Assembly (NCBI RefSeq): GCF_030162935.1 | Contig: NZ_JASAUZ010000001.1 | Coordinates: 1-64,000, forward strand | Direction: 5' to 3' | Length of the DNA: 64,000 nt | Source: Comamonas halotolerans | Lineage (GTDB): Bacteria; Pseudomonadota; Gammaproteobacteria; Burkholderiales; Burkholderiaceae_C | In this document: positions 63,808 to 64,000 of the stretch, piece after piece | Layout: every line of letters starts with the position of its first letter | How positions within the stretch are numbered: the stretch's first letter is position 1 | The notes under the pieces: model-generated | Seen by the model: the letters and a program-made list of their open reading frames with translations, nothing else | Told to the model about the DNA's origin: nothing | Databases searched by the model: none | Program-made: the position numbers and the translations under genes

Positions 63808-64000
63808 ATGAAGCGTACTTTTAAGATTTACCGCTACGACCCCGATGTGGATGCCAAGCCTTACATGCAAACGGTTGAAGTCGAACTCGACGGCCACGAG
63901 CGCATGCTGCTGGACGCATTGGTGAAGCTCAAGGCCCAGGATCCTTCGATCTCTTTCCGTCGCTCCTGCCGCGAAGGTGTGTGTGGCTCCGATGCCATGA
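63808..64000 (+). CDS. sdhB: Succinate dehydrogenase iron-sulfur subunit, 5' part
   Basis: First 64 codons from ATG 63808 (MKRTFKIYRYDPDVDAKPYMQTVEVEL); the window ends inside the gene. FRRSCREGVCGSDAM is the start of the [2Fe-2S] ligand region (C-x4-C-x2-C-type). Confidence 0.96.
   Translation, partial: MKRTFKIYRYDPDVDAKPYMQTVEVELDGHERMLLDALVKLKAQDPSISFRRSCREGVCGSDAM

Overview
The window is a stretch of chromosome from a betaproteobacterium, most likely order Burkholderiales, family Comamonadaceae (Comamonas, Delftia or Acidovorax-like). The inference rests on moderate to high GC, three orphan TctC/BUG-type receptors, a ribBX-ribH-nusB-aminotransferase cluster, a sdhCDAB-gntR/mdh arrangement and gene-dense operons. 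Genus cannot be fixed from the sequence alone. No rRNA, tRNA, insertion sequence, prophage or CRISPR array was recognised.

Bases 1-16,550 are a type VI secretion (T6SS) accessory island. It opens with the 3' end of a vgrG gene, followed by a 487-residue candidate effector with an unassigned C-terminal toxin domain. Next comes a recombinogenic immunity array: a cognate immunity gene, a small hypothetical gene, a DUF3396-type immunity gene, a remnant of a second effector, a second copy of the first immunity gene that has lost its C-terminal module, and fossil DNA. tssA closes this plus-strand group. Facing it on the minus strand is an operon reading PAAR - ketosynthase-like membrane protein - tssM - tagF - OmpA/BON protein. 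Upstream of it lie a TagX-like membrane peptidase (minus) and a single-TM protein (plus). The sheath, tube, baseplate and remaining membrane-complex genes are not in the window.

Bases 16,800-37,020 are housekeeping and mixed metabolism: folA, a metallophosphatase, xthA, an MFS exporter, a lipoprotein, meso-diaminopimelate dehydrogenase, RarD, TruC, a DHH phosphoesterase, an MgtC-like protein, an M20 amidohydrolase with a BUG receptor, a PAS-GGDEF-EAL protein, the GTPase YlqF, a chemoreceptor, gshA and a short-chain dehydrogenase. An AT-rich 611-base gap (37,018-37,628) with two DnaA-box-like sequences follows.

Bases 37,629-48,140 hold a ferredoxin, the riboflavin/nusB cluster (ribBX, ribH, nusB), an aminotransferase, ybgC-tolQ-tolR-tolA (without tolB-pal nearby), trhP, an orphan ParB-like gene and an old-yellow-enzyme reductase. 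Bases 48,245-54,441 are a small catabolic unit: acyl-CoA dehydrogenase, two BUG receptors and a family III CoA transferase, transcribed away from a LysR regulator.

The right end is a TCA-cycle block: acnB, a periplasmic protein, a CitE-like lyase and mdh on the minus strand, divergent from a GntR/UTRA regulator and sdhCDAB (sdhB cut by the window end). A 12-base palindrome lies inside the candidate gntR promoter and next to the mdh promoter.

The most unusual part is the T6SS immunity array. Two paralogous immunity genes have near-identical ends and a diverged middle, and a C-terminal module of about 50 residues is shared at near DNA identity with a non-homologous immunity gene between them.
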